Assembly (NCBI RefSeq): GCF_003261575.2
Contig: NZ_CP036175.1
Coordinates: 3,658,001 to 3,722,000 of the forward strand
Origin: Klebsiella huaxiensis
GTDB lineage: Bacteria; Pseudomonadota; Gammaproteobacteria; Enterobacterales; Enterobacteriaceae
Length of the DNA stretch: 64,000 nt
Reading direction: 5' to 3'
Made by a program: the position numbers and the translations under genes. Numbering within the stretch: position 1 is the stretch's first letter; each line of letters opens with the position of its first letter. The notes under the pieces are model-generated. The model worked only from the letters and a program-made list of their open reading frames with translations. It was not told where the DNA came from and did not search any database. Of the stretch, positions 41,751 through 50,317 are shown piece by piece.

Positions 41751-43238
41751 ATGCCAAATACACAAAATACGCACCAGGTTAAGGCCGCTGATCCCCACGC
41801 TGGATACAGCCCACGACTTTGCAATGAGGATCTGGCGCCGACGCGCGACCAGAACTGGAGCTGGTACAACATCTTTTCTTTCTGGATGTCGGATGTGCAC
41901 AGCATGGGGGGTTATGTGGTAGCCGCGAGCTTCTTTACTCTTGGCCTCGCGAGCTGGCAGGTGCTGCTGTGCCTGCTGGTGGGGATTTGTATCGTTCAGC
42001 TATGCGCGAATCTGGTGGCGAAGCCCAGCCAGATGGCGGGCGTCCCCTACGCGGTGATTTGTCGTCAGGCGTTTGGCGTCTTCGGGGCCAATATTCCGGC
42101 GGTGATCCGCGGGCTTATCGCCTTCGCGTGGTACGGCATTCAAACTTATCTGGCGGCCAACGCGCTGATGCTGGTGCTGCTGAAGTTCTGGCCGTCGCTG
42201 TCAACGCTCACCGAGGCCAGCTTCCTTGGCTTGTCGCATCTGGGCTGGCTGTGCTTCGCCACCATGTGGCTGCTACAGGCAATGGTGTTCTGGCACGGGA
42301 TGAGCGCCATTAAGCGCTTTATCGATATTGCCGGTCCGGCGGTCTACGTAGTGATGCTGGCGTTAGCGGGATGGATTGTATACAAAACTGGTTTTGACGG
42401 GATCTCCTTTACCCTCGCCAGCAAATCGCTGAGCGCCGGGGAGCAAACCTGGCAGATGATCACCGCCACCGCGCTGGTGGTCTCCTACTTCTCCGGTCCG
42501 CTGCTCAACTTTGGCGATTTCTCGCGCTACGGTAAAAGCATGGGCGAGATCCGCCGCGGCAACCGCTGGGGCCTGCCGTTCAACTTCCTGCTGTTCTCTA
42601 TCGTGACCGTAGTGATTGTTTCCGGCACCCAGTCGCTGTTTGGCCGCATGATCACCGACCCGATTGAAACCGTCAGCCGCGTGGGCAACGACCTGGCGGT
42701 CGCCATTGGCCTGCTGACCATGATCACCGCCACCATCGGGATTAATATCGTGGCTAACTTTGTCTCTCCGGCGTTCGATTTCTCGAACTGCTCGCCGCAG
42801 AAAATCAGCTTCCGTACCGGAGGGATGATTGCCGCCGTCGGGTCAATCCTGCTGACGCCGTGGAACCTGTTTAACTCACCGGAGCTTATCCATTATACCC
42901 TCGACGTCCTGGGGGCGTTTATCGGCCCGCTGTTCGGCATCCTGATCGTCGATTTCTACATCATTAAGCGCGGGCAGGTTTCGATCAACGACCTGTTCGA
43001 CGACACACCAAAAGGCCAGTACTGGTACCGCAACGGCTTTAACCCGAAAGCTATCGCCGCGTTGGTACCTTCCGTTGCTATTGGTCTGATCATCAGTTTT
43101 ATTCCGGCCCTGCACGAAGTGGCTAACTTTAGCTGGTTTATCGGCGTATTCCTGAGCGGCGCGGCCTATCGCTGGATTGCCCGCGACGAACGCGTCAACG
43201 CCACTGCCGGTTTTAGCGCCTTCGCCCAGAAAGAGTGA
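41751..43238 (+). CDS. hpxC: allantoin permease (NCS1 family)
   Basis: Inner-membrane proton or sodium symporter of 495 aa for allantoin or a related hydantoin. About twelve hydrophobic helices are seen. NCS1 landmarks are LAPTRDQNWSWYNIFSFWMS near the N-terminus, PYAVICRQAFGVFGANIPA, and the FSGPLLNFGDFSRYGKS segment. The start has CAGGAGCAGG upstream. It is divergent from hpxSAB, which suits co-regulation with the racemase and allantoinase. Confidence 0.9.
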   Translation: MPNTQNTHQVKAADPHAGYSPRLCNEDLAPTRDQNWSWYNIFSFWMSDVHSMGGYVVAASFFTLGLASWQVLLCLLVGICIVQLCANLVAKPSQMAGVPYAVICRQAFGVFGANIPAVIRGLIAFAWYGIQTYLAANALMLVLLKFWPSLSTLTEASFLGLSHLGWLCFATMWLLQAMVFWHGMSAIKRFIDIAGPAVYVVMLALAGWIVYKTGFDGISFTLASKSLSAGEQTWQMITATALVVSYFSGPLLNFGDFSRYGKSMGEIRRGNRWGLPFNFLLFSIVTVVIVSGTQSLFGRMITDPIETVSRVGNDLAVAIGLLTMITATIGINIVANFVSPAFDFSNCSPQKISFRTGGMIAAVGSILLTPWNLFNSPELIHYTLDVLGAFIGPLFGILIVDFYIIKRGQVSINDLFDDTPKGQYWYRNGFNPKAIAALVPSVAIGLIISFIPALHEVANFSWFIGVFLSGAAYRWIARDERVNATAGFSAFAQKE

Positions 43239-43292
43239 TTCCCCTTCCCCCGTCGCGGCATCCTGTCGCGACGGTTCACCTCCTGCGCAAAC

Positions 43293-43308
43293 TGGCATCA
43301 ATCTTGCT
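43293..43308 (+). promoter_or_regulatory. sigma-54 promoter of guaD
   Basis: TGGCATCAATCTTGCT matches the -24/-12 consensus closely (TGGCA, then TTGCT) with the correct ten-base spacing. It is 41 bp before the guaD start and implies that guanine deaminase is separately nitrogen-controlled rather than simply co-transcribed with hpxC. Confidence 0.75.
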
Positions 43309-43348
43309 CAATTAACCTATCCTCTCACTAATCCACAAGGCAGCTAAG

Positions 43349-44668
43349 ATGATGGACTACCATGCCGCAGTTCGCGGCGCATTTTTCGATATCGCCGCTG
43401 TTGCCGATAGCGCTGAAGATATCGCCCGACACGCGCACTATCTGGAGGATGGTATTTTGTTTCTCCGGGACGGATGCATTCAGGCGCTGCTGCCCTGGCA
43501 GGAGGGCGAACAATATTTGCATCCGCTGAAGGGCTATCGCGACCTGCGCGGTAAGCTGCTACTCCCCGGCTTTGTCGATGCCCACGTACATTATCCGCAG
43601 ACCGAAATGATTGGCGCATTCGGCGAGCAGCTACTGGAGTGGCTCACTACCTACACGTTTCCGGTGGAGAGCCAGTTTGCCGACGCCGACTACGCCGCGG
43701 AGATCGCACAATTTTTCGTTAACCAGTTGCTGAGTCACGGCACCACCACCGCGCTGGTATTTTGCACCTTGCATCCGGAATCAGTCGATGCGCTGTTTAG
43801 CGAAGCGCTACGGCTGAATATGCGCCTGCTCGCCGGGAAAGTGATGATGGACCGCCACGCCCCGGATTATCTGAGCGAAAGCGCAGAGCAAAGCTACCGA
43901 CAAACTCGCGAGCTGCTCCAGCGCTGGCACCAGCGCGGCCGCCTCGGCTACGCCATTACGCCACGCTTCGCGCCAACCTCGACGCCGGAGCTGCTGGCGG
44001 CGGTACAGCAGCTGCGGGAGGAGTTTCCCGATACCTGGCTGCAAACGCATCTGAGCGAAAATCTCAATGAAGTCGCATGGGTAAAAAGCTTGTGGCCGGA
44101 ACATGAGCACTATCTTGATGTTTACCATCACTATCAGTTGACCGGCGAGCGCAGCGTATTCGCCCACGGTATTCATCTGGCGGATGCAGAGTGGCAGTGC
44201 CTGCACGATACCGGTTCGGCGCTGGCCTTTTGCCCGACCTCAAACCTGTTTCTCGGCAGCGGGCTGTTTCGTTTACCGACCTGCTGGCAGAAAAAGGTGC
44301 GGATGGGTATCGGTAGCGATGTTGGCGCAGGCACCACCTTCAGTATGCTGCGCACTCTCGGTGAGGCGTATAAAGTGAGCCAGTTGCAAAGCTATCGCCT
44401 GCGCGCCAGCGAAGCGTTCTATCATGCCACTCTCGGCGGCGCGCGCGCCCTGCGTCTCGATGAGAAGATTGGTAATTTCCAGCCTGGAAAAGAAGCCGAT
44501 TTTGTGGTTATCGATCCGGCGGTCACGCCTCTTCAGCGCTTACGCAACGGGCGTTGCAAAGATATCTATGAGCAGCTGTTCGTCCTGATGACCCTGGGCG
44601 ATGAGCGTAATATCAGCGAGACGTGGGTGAACGGTGAGCGCGTATGGGGTGATGCGGCTGCGGTATAG
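43349..44668 (+). CDS. guaD: guanine deaminase
   Basis: Zinc amidohydrolase of 439 aa converting guanine to xanthine plus ammonia. Metal ligands are visible in PGFVDAHVHYPQTEMIG, LQTHLSENLNE and SVFAHGIHL, followed by the aspartate of IGSDVGAGTTFSML. The segment LAFCPTSNLFLGSGLF is typical of GuaD. It begins with two adjacent ATG codons (43349, 43352). It supplies xanthine to the urate pathway; the xanthine dehydrogenase step is not in this window. REP palindromes follow the stop. Confidence 0.93.
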   Translation: MMDYHAAVRGAFFDIAAVADSAEDIARHAHYLEDGILFLRDGCIQALLPWQEGEQYLHPLKGYRDLRGKLLLPGFVDAHVHYPQTEMIGAFGEQLLEWLTTYTFPVESQFADADYAAEIAQFFVNQLLSHGTTTALVFCTLHPESVDALFSEALRLNMRLLAGKVMMDRHAPDYLSESAEQSYRQTRELLQRWHQRGRLGYAITPRFAPTSTPELLAAVQQLREEFPDTWLQTHLSENLNEVAWVKSLWPEHEHYLDVYHHYQLTGERSVFAHGIHLADAEWQCLHDTGSALAFCPTSNLFLGSGLFRLPTCWQKKVRMGIGSDVGAGTTFSMLRTLGEAYKVSQLQSYRLRASEAFYHATLGGARALRLDEKIGNFQPGKEADFVVIDPAVTPLQRLRNGRCKDIYEQLFVLMTLGDERNISETWVNGERVWGDAAAV

Positions 44669-44755
44669 TTCTTTTCCCGGAGGCGGCACGTTGTGCCTGT
44701 CCGGGCTACCAGACCACAGACAGTGCCGAACGCGCAGCGCCGCCTCCGGGGGAAT
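44669..44755. repeat. REP pair between convergent guaD and hpxT
   Basis: REP-type sequences CCCGGAGGCGGCACGTTGTG (from about 44679) and CGCAGCGCCGCCTCCGGGGG (to about 44752) form an inverted pair between the two stops. No other feature is seen. Confidence 0.7.
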
Positions 44756-45082
44756 TTAGCTGCCGCGATAGGTCGACCAGCCACCGGGAGCAATTAAAAA
44801 CGGTAGATGAAAATGGTCGTCCGTCGCCTTGCGGATGGCAAAATCAATCTGCGCCTTCAGATACAGCGTCTCGCGCCCGCTGGCGGCAAACCATTCGCCA
44901 ATCTCGGCAACCAGCCGGTAACTCCCCACCGCCAGCGGCCCGGCCCCCAGCTCGCCAATGCGGCCATGACTATCGGTCACGCCGCTGGCAATCCGCGCCC
45001 CTTCTCGCTCCAGCACAACCTTAACGCCCTGCGCCGGGCGGCCGGTTGAGATATCCAGAATATGGGTACTTAACGTGCTCAT
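44756..45082 (-). CDS. hpxT: 5-hydroxyisourate hydrolase (transthyretin-related)
   Basis: Small tetrameric hydrolase of 108 aa that opens 5-hydroxyisourate to OHCU. It ends with the family signature YRGS. The active-site histidine is in STHILDISTGRP and an arginine is in GRIGEL. The FHLPFLIAPGGWSTYRGS end is diagnostic. No signal peptide is visible, so this is the cytosolic form. It overlaps hpxQ by 4 bp and is the last gene of a two-gene unit. Confidence 0.94.
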   Translation of the reverse strand: MSTLSTHILDISTGRPAQGVKVVLEREGARIASGVTDSHGRIGELGAGPLAVGSYRLVAEIGEWFAASGRETLYLKAQIDFAIRKATDDHFHLPFLIAPGGWSTYRGS

Positions 45083-45579
45083 TCGCCAATAACTCCTTCC
45101 AGTCTTAATAAGGTGATTTCGCGCAGCTGCGCTAACGCGTCCTGTACTTCTTCGCTATCGCTGTTACGCAAACGACGCGACAGCATCTCTAAGATCTCAT
45201 CCCCGCAGCGCCCTTTGGCGCGAATCAAAAAGACCCGACCAAACCGCGCTTCGTAGCGGGCATTACCCTCTTTCAGCGCCTGGGCCAGCCGGGCATCGCG
45301 ATCGTTAACGTTCCCTTGTTCCTGACGTGAGAGCGCCGCATGCGCCTCTTGCCCTGCGGGCTTCTCGCCGATACGCGGATGGGTGCTCAGCGCCTCGTTC
45401 AATTCCGCTTCCCCCCACTCCTGCATCAGCTGCTGCGCGGTGCTGAGCAGCACGGCAAAATTCGCAAATGGTCGTGCCTGTATCAGCGACGCTGACCAGA
45501 TTGGAAGCGCTACGCAGGGCTGAAGCACAGCGCGGGCATCGTTTTGACTGAGCTGATTAAAGCGTTCCAGAGAAATCAT
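45079..45579 (-). CDS. hpxQ: OHCU decarboxylase
   Basis: Enzyme of 166 aa that decarboxylates 2-oxo-4-hydroxy-4-carboxy-5-ureidoimidazoline to S-allantoin. Landmarks are the catalytic histidine in LSTHPRIGEKP, the FGRVFLIRAKGR segment and RLRNSDSEEVQDAL. The start at 45579 follows AAGGAG; the frame upstream continues 30 codons without support. In described Klebsiella clusters hpxP, a purine permease gene, precedes hpxQ in one operon. Here hpxQ is first and hpxP is absent. Confidence 0.93.
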   Translation of the reverse strand: MISLERFNQLSQNDARAVLQPCVALPIWSASLIQARPFANFAVLLSTAQQLMQEWGEAELNEALSTHPRIGEKPAGQEAHAALSRQEQGNVNDRDARLAQALKEGNARYEARFGRVFLIRAKGRCGDEILEMLSRRLRNSDSEEVQDALAQLREITLLRLEGVIGE

Positions 45580-45614
45580 AGTGGCTCCTTTAGCCTCACT
45601 CACAACCTGAACCT

Positions 45615-45630
45615 TGCATAAACCACGCCA
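45615..45630 (-). promoter_or_regulatory. sigma-54-like promoter of hpxQT
   Basis: On the minus strand TGGCGTGGTTTATGCA has GG and GC ten bases apart and an ATGCA -12 element, 35 bp before hpxQ. A GCACT-N5-GGCGC dyad at 45714-45728, about 85 bp upstream, could be an NtrC site shared with hpxO. Confidence 0.6.
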
Positions 45631-45713
45631 AACTCCCCCACATGAAACAATAGATTCCCCATAACTCAATTAGCAATTTTTGATTCATAAAAAGGCACTC
45701 GCGGTGGCAAAAC

Positions 45714-45728
45714 GCACTACTTTGGCGC
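45714..45728. promoter_or_regulatory. candidate NtrC site between hpxQ and hpxO
   Basis: GCACTACTTTGGCGC resembles the NtrC dyad (GCACY-N5-RGTGC) with one mismatch. It lies between the two divergent sigma-54-like promoters and could serve both. Confidence 0.4.
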
Positions 45729-45770
45729 ATTTACGCCGCCCTTTGCCGCAAATATCGCCGTTCAACAGGG

Positions 45771-45786
45771 TGGTACGCAAATTGCT
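45771..45786 (+). promoter_or_regulatory. sigma-54 promoter of hpxO
   Basis: TGGTACGCAAATTGCT fits the -24/-12 consensus (TGG-AC, TTGCT, ten-base spacing) and lies 33 bp before the hpxO ATG. Confidence 0.7.
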
Positions 45787-45819
45787 CAGCCAATAATGAC
45801 CCAGGCAAAGGAGAAGAAA

Positions 45820-46974
45820 ATGAAAGCATTAGTTATCGGCGGTGGAATCGGCGGCCTGAGCGCAGCGGTGGCGCTGAAAAATGCAGGTGTAGACTGCGAA
45901 GTGTTTGAAGCAGTTAAAGAAATTAAGCCGGTGGGCGCGGCTATCTCTATCTGGCCCAACGGCGTGAAGTGTATGCAGCATTTGGGCATGGGCGAGATTA
46001 TCGAGAACTACGGCGGCCCGATGCATTTTCTGGCTTACAAGGATTACCTGCGGGGAGAGAACCTTACCCAGTTCAGCCTTGCTCCGCTGGTGGAGCGCAC
46101 CGGAGGTCGTCCCTGCCCGGTGTCCCGCGCCGAGCTGCAGCGCGAAATGCTCGACTTCTGGGGGCGCGATGCCGTGCAGTTTGGTAAACGGGTCACCCGC
46201 TGCGAAGAACACGCTGACGGCGTTCGCGTCTGGTTTACCGACGGGTCGCTGGCTGAGGGGGATTTTTTAATTGCCGCCGACGGTAGCCATTCAGCGCTGC
46301 GCCCTTACGTTCTCGGCTTTTGCCCGGAGCGGCGCTACGCGGGCTACGTTAACTGGAATGGTCTGGTAGAAATCGATGAGGCGATTGCGCCGGGTAATCA
46401 GTGGACGACCTTTGTCGGCGAGGGCAAGCGCGTGTCGCTGATGCCGGTTTCTGATGGACGGTTTTACTTTTTCTTTGATGTTCCGCTTCCAACCGGGCTT
46501 GCTGAGGATCGCAACACGTTGCGGGCGGATCTCAGCCGTTATTTCAGCGGTTGGGCGCCTCAGGTGCAGAAGCTGATTGCCGCTCTCGATCCGCAAACCA
46601 CCAACCGGATTGAAATCCATGATATTGAGCCGTTTGATAAGCTGATCCGCGGTAAGGTCGCTCTGCTGGGCGACGCCGGGCACAGCACCACCCCGGATAT
46701 CGGCCAGGGCGGCTGCGCGGCGATGGAAGATGCGGTGGTGCTGGGAGATCTGTTCCGCCAAAGCCACGATATTGCCGGGGTATTGCAGCAGTATGAAGCG
46801 CTGCGCCGCGACCGGGTTCGTGACCTGGTGCTGAAAGCGCGTAAACGTTGTGATGTGACCCATGGCAAAGATATGGTGCAGACGCAAGCCTGGTACCAGG
46901 AGCTGAAAACCGAGACCGGTGAGCGGATTATCAATGGTCTGTGCGAAACCATTCAGGGTGGCCCGTTAGGGTAA
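45820..46974 (+). CDS. hpxO: FAD-dependent urate hydroxylase
   Basis: Flavoprotein monooxygenase of 384 aa, the length I recall for K. pneumoniae HpxO, which oxidises urate to 5-hydroxyisourate using NADH and oxygen. It shows the dinucleotide-binding start ALVIGGGIGGLSAAVALKN, the second FAD motif LIAADGSHSALRP and the GDAGHSTTPDIGQGG segment. The ATG at 45820 follows AAAGGAGAAG; an ATG eight codons upstream would include this site. The sequence is close to, but clearly not identical with, the K. pneumoniae protein, so the host is probably another species of the group. Confidence 0.95.
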   Translation: MKALVIGGGIGGLSAAVALKNAGVDCEVFEAVKEIKPVGAAISIWPNGVKCMQHLGMGEIIENYGGPMHFLAYKDYLRGENLTQFSLAPLVERTGGRPCPVSRAELQREMLDFWGRDAVQFGKRVTRCEEHADGVRVWFTDGSLAEGDFLIAADGSHSALRPYVLGFCPERRYAGYVNWNGLVEIDEAIAPGNQWTTFVGEGKRVSLMPVSDGRFYFFFDVPLPTGLAEDRNTLRADLSRYFSGWAPQVQKLIAALDPQTTNRIEIHDIEPFDKLIRGKVALLGDAGHSTTPDIGQGGCAAMEDAVVLGDLFRQSHDIAGVLQQYEALRRDRVRDLVLKARKRCDVTHGKDMVQTQAWYQELKTETGERIINGLCETIQGGPLG

Positions 46975-47239
46975 AGGTTGTGGTTCCGAGCCCTTCCCGG
47001 GTTGCAGACGGCAATAAACCCGTAGCCCCGGTAAGCACAGCGCCATCGGGGAAACAGGTTGCAGGAAATTTCGGATTAGGCACATTCCCGGAGGCGGCGC
47101 GTTGCGCCTGTCCGGGCTACCAGTCCGTAGTCGGCGGTGAACCCGTAGCCCGGGAAGCCGCAGCGCCACCGGGGAAGCAAAGCGTAGAGGATTTCAGGCC
47201 GGGTAGAATCCCGGAGGCGGCGCGATGCGCCTGTCCAGG
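46975..47239. repeat. REP cluster between convergent hpxO and hpxR
   Basis: Four REP-type palindromes in alternating orientation occupy this 265-bp stretch (for example CCCGGTAAGCACAGCGCC near 47025, CCCGGAGGCGGCGCGTTGCG near 47089, CCGGAGGCGGCGCGATGCGC near 47213). No gene is supported. Confidence 0.75.
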
Positions 47240-48163
47240 CTACTCGTCCGCAGGGGACGGCGTCTGCATCTCCTCCATCACCGCAGTGAGTTTCTGAATC
47301 GCCATTTGCGCCGGGCGGGAAAGCTGGCGTGAAGGGGCCGTGCACAGGGCCAGAGTCAACGGTCTCAGCAGCTTGTTGCGCAGCGGGACAAACGCCAGCA
47401 GCCCGCTTTTTACCTCATCCAGCACGTCCAGGCGGCTGAGGATGGTCACGCCGCTGCCTTTGAGCACCAGCGACTTAATCAGCCGGATATCGTTGCAGCT
47501 GATGCTGTTCGCTGGGGAAAAATCATAATGCCGATAGAGCATCGCAACCCGCTCATGGACGATCAGCGGCGCACCGGGAAGAATATGCCGCTCCTCGCTT
47601 AGCTCACCCAATGAGAGCCTCGCAGCATGCGCCTGGGGATGAGTCGGGCGCATTACCACACCCATCTCCAGCTCTGCAAAGGCCAGCACGCTTAGCCCGG
47701 CCTGGCCTTCGGGGTCCAGAATCAGGCCAAAATCGAGATCCGCTTGCCGCACCTTCTGGCTGACGGTATGGCTGTCCGCTACCTGCAGATTCAGCTCCAG
47801 CCACTGCCAGCTGGCAATGATCTCCGCCAGCGCGGCGGCAAAGCTCCCTTCCGCCAGCGCCTGCACCATACCAACGCTAACGGTACCGCGCTTCAGCCCC
47901 TGTAGCTCATCAAACTTCTGCCGCGTCAGATGAAACTCCTTTTGCCAGCGCAGCAGGTTGTCGTACAGCAACTCTCCGGCGGTGGTCATGCGCAGCCCTT
48001 CCGGCAGGCGCTCAAACAGCGGCGTGCCGAAATCCTCTTCCGCCTGCAAAATTTGCCGGTTAATGGCCGAAGCGGAAATATGCAGTTTTTCCGCCGCTCG
48101 CCGCAGGCTGCCGCTGCGGGCTACTTCGGCAAAATAGAGAGCAAAACGCGAAAATGGGCTCAT
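47240..48163 (-). CDS. hpxR: LysR-type regulator of hypoxanthine/urate genes
   Basis: LysR-type regulator of 307 aa. The HTH (FAEVARSGSLRRAAEKLHIS, SASAINRQILQAEEDF) is followed by the effector-binding domain. It begins at the ATG at 48163 with an AGGT-type site; eight codons upstream are in frame but unsupported. It is divergent from hpxDE and convergent with hpxO, as in described Klebsiella clusters, where HpxR is needed for purine-induced expression of hpxDE. Confidence 0.88.
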   Translation of the reverse strand: MSPFSRFALYFAEVARSGSLRRAAEKLHISASAINRQILQAEEDFGTPLFERLPEGLRMTTAGELLYDNLLRWQKEFHLTRQKFDELQGLKRGTVSVGMVQALAEGSFAAALAEIIASWQWLELNLQVADSHTVSQKVRQADLDFGLILDPEGQAGLSVLAFAELEMGVVMRPTHPQAHAARLSLGELSEERHILPGAPLIVHERVAMLYRHYDFSPANSISCNDIRLIKSLVLKGSGVTILSRLDVLDEVKSGLLAFVPLRNKLLRPLTLALCTAPSRQLSRPAQMAIQKLTAVMEEMQTPSPADE

Positions 48164-48287
48164 CTTTACCTGTTCTCTTTTTTGCAACAGCTAACTGAAT
48201 TAATGGCGATGGATGTCAACACCCTAATATGGCAACAATAAACTCACAACAATTAAACAAATATTTTTGTGAGCAGGAAGAGAAGCC

Positions 48288-49325
48288 ATGAACAAACAAC
48301 AACCCACCCCACCCGCCCATTGCACCTTTGAGCCTGAAGACTGGTTGCGCCTGGCAAAATGCTGGCACCCTGTCGCCCGCGCCTGCGATATCGGCCCCGC
48401 GCCGGTGAAAGCCGTCCTGCTTGATGAGCAGCTGGTTATCTATCGAATTAAGGGACAGGTGGTGGTCGCTCGCGACGTCTGCCCCCATCGCGGCGTACCG
48501 CTGACGCTCGGTTTTCATGATGAGGAAGGGATCGTCTGCCCCTACCACGGCCTGCGCTTCGGCGAAGATGGCCGCTGCAACCGCATCCCTTCCAGTCCTG
48601 ACCAGCCGGTACCGGCAAAGCTTAACCTCACCTCTTTTGCGGTGGAGGAGCGCTATGGTCTGATCTGGACCTGCCTGGCCTTCGACCCGGAAAATCCCAT
48701 GCCGCTGCCGGTGATGCCGCACTGGCACGATGACGGCTTTCAGCAAATCAACTGTCCGGCCTTTGAAATCAACGGCTTTGCGGGCCGCCAGGTTGAGGGC
48801 TTTCTGGATGTCGCCCATTTTGCGTGGATCCATACCGATACCTTCGCCAACCCGGATAATCAGGTGGTACCGAACTATAATCCGCAGGAAACGGCGTTTG
48901 GTTTTATCGCCGATTACTGGAGTTCGGTCGGCAACTATCCCGCCAGCTCCGAATTTCGCGCGCCGGAAGGTTTCCAGTGGCTGCGTCATTTCGAGATGCA
49001 TCTGCCGTTTACCGCCACCCTGACGATCCATTTCCCCGGTGATGCCAGGCTGGTGATTATGAACGCCGCCTCACCCGTTTCCTCGCGAATAACCCGGATG
49101 TTTGCGCCTATCGCGCGCAATTTCGACCTGCACGTGCCGGTGGAAGATGTCCACGCGTTTAACCTGCGCGTCTTTGAGGAAGACCGCCTGATGGTGGAGA
49201 CCCAGCGCCCGGAAAGATTACCGCTGGATTTAACCCTCGAAGCGCATATCCCCGCCGATCGCAGCTCAATTGCCTATCGGCGCGGGCTGAAGAAAATGGG
49301 CTTCGGCGACTTTTTCCTCGTCTGA
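48288..49325 (+). CDS. hpxD: hypoxanthine oxidase, Rieske oxygenase component
   Basis: Oxygenase of 345 aa acting with HpxE to oxidise hypoxanthine to xanthine in Klebsiella, an unusual two-component route in place of a molybdenum enzyme. The Rieske [2Fe-2S] ligands are seen in CPHRGVPLTLGF and CPYHGLRF (CxH...CxxH). The mononuclear iron site follows in DVAHFAWIHTDTF. The gene starts 124 bp from divergent hpxR. I saw no sigma-54 element in that gap, so its control may rest on HpxR and sigma-70. Confidence 0.92.
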   Translation: MNKQQPTPPAHCTFEPEDWLRLAKCWHPVARACDIGPAPVKAVLLDEQLVIYRIKGQVVVARDVCPHRGVPLTLGFHDEEGIVCPYHGLRFGEDGRCNRIPSSPDQPVPAKLNLTSFAVEERYGLIWTCLAFDPENPMPLPVMPHWHDDGFQQINCPAFEINGFAGRQVEGFLDVAHFAWIHTDTFANPDNQVVPNYNPQETAFGFIADYWSSVGNYPASSEFRAPEGFQWLRHFEMHLPFTATLTIHFPGDARLVIMNAASPVSSRITRMFAPIARNFDLHVPVEDVHAFNLRVFEEDRLMVETQRPERLPLDLTLEAHIPADRSSIAYRRGLKKMGFGDFFLV

Positions 49326-49338
49326 GTGGAGAATCATC

Positions 49339-50307
49339 ATGAGCGATATAATAGAGGTTATCGTTGACGGTCTCTGGCGTCAGGGGAGTCAAAGCCTCGC
49401 CGTCAGGCTGGTAGCGCAGAACGGTCAACCGCTCCCCGGCTGGCAGCCCGGCGCGCATATTGATGTGCATTTGCCCTGCGGGATTATCCGCCAGTATTCG
49501 CTTACCGGCCCTGAAAGTCCCGATGACGGATACCTGATTTGCGTCGCGCTGGAGAAAACGTCCCGCGGCGGCTCGCGCTATATTCATCAGCAGTTGCGCC
49601 CTGGCCAGACGCTGCTGATTTCCCATCCGCGGAACCTGTTTCCTTTACGCGCGGCGGAACGGGTGACGCTGCTGGCCGCCGGGATTGGGATTACGCCACT
49701 GTATGCGATGGCGCTCAGGCTGGGCGCAGAGGGCGTACCGTTTACGCTGCACTATTACCTGAAAAACCGCCAACAGGGGGCGTTTGTTAGCGAACTGCTG
49801 CAGCGGTTCAGCGCTGAAAGCGTGGTGATTCACAGCTCTTACGAAGGGCACAGCGCCCGACATAATTTGGCCGCAGCGCTGAAGGATGCGCATACCAGGC
49901 ATCCGATTTATCTCTGCGGACCGGAGGGTTTTATGGCCACCGCGCGTCGGGTGGCGCAGGAAAAAGGCTGGACCGAAGCGCTGATCCATAGCGAAGCCTT
50001 TCAGCCCATCGTAACGCCAGCCGGTGGCCAGGAGGGAGAAACCTTTAACGTGACGCTGGCGTCATCGGGCGAGCAGTGGCCGGTACCCCCGGATAAAACC
50101 ATTGCTCAGGTACTCCAGGAGAACGGCGTCGCCGTCCCGCTCTCCTGCGAGATGGGGATTTGCGGCGCCTGCCTGACGCCGGTCATCGACGGGGTTGTCG
50201 ATCATCGCGACACCGTGCAGTCGGAGGCGGAGAAATCCGCCAGCGTGCAGCAGATTGCCCTGTGCTGCTCGCGCAGTCGGTCGGCAAATCTGTGCATTGA
50301 TTTATGA
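49339..50307 (+). CDS. hpxE: hypoxanthine oxidase, reductase component
   Basis: Electron-transfer partner of 322 aa. A flavin-binding domain (RQYSLTGPES with the RxYS motif) is followed by the NAD-binding domain (AAGIGITPLYAMA, YLCGPEGFM) and a C-terminal plant-type [2Fe-2S] ferredoxin domain (SCEMGICGACL, with the last cysteine in ALCCSRS). This order is that of phthalate dioxygenase reductase. It starts 13 bp after hpxD and ends 10 bp before the convergent sfuC stop. Confidence 0.92.
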   Translation: MSDIIEVIVDGLWRQGSQSLAVRLVAQNGQPLPGWQPGAHIDVHLPCGIIRQYSLTGPESPDDGYLICVALEKTSRGGSRYIHQQLRPGQTLLISHPRNLFPLRAAERVTLLAAGIGITPLYAMALRLGAEGVPFTLHYYLKNRQQGAFVSELLQRFSAESVVIHSSYEGHSARHNLAAALKDAHTRHPIYLCGPEGFMATARRVAQEKGWTEALIHSEAFQPIVTPAGGQEGETFNVTLASSGEQWPVPPDKTIAQVLQENGVAVPLSCEMGICGACLTPVIDGVVDHRDTVQSEAEKSASVQQIALCCSRSRSANLCIDL

Positions 50308-50317
50308 CTTTGCGACG

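Noticed and set aside
46975..47239. A missing hpxP gene remnant between hpxO and hpxR
   Set aside because: The stretch is made of REP palindromes with no permease-like reading in any frame.
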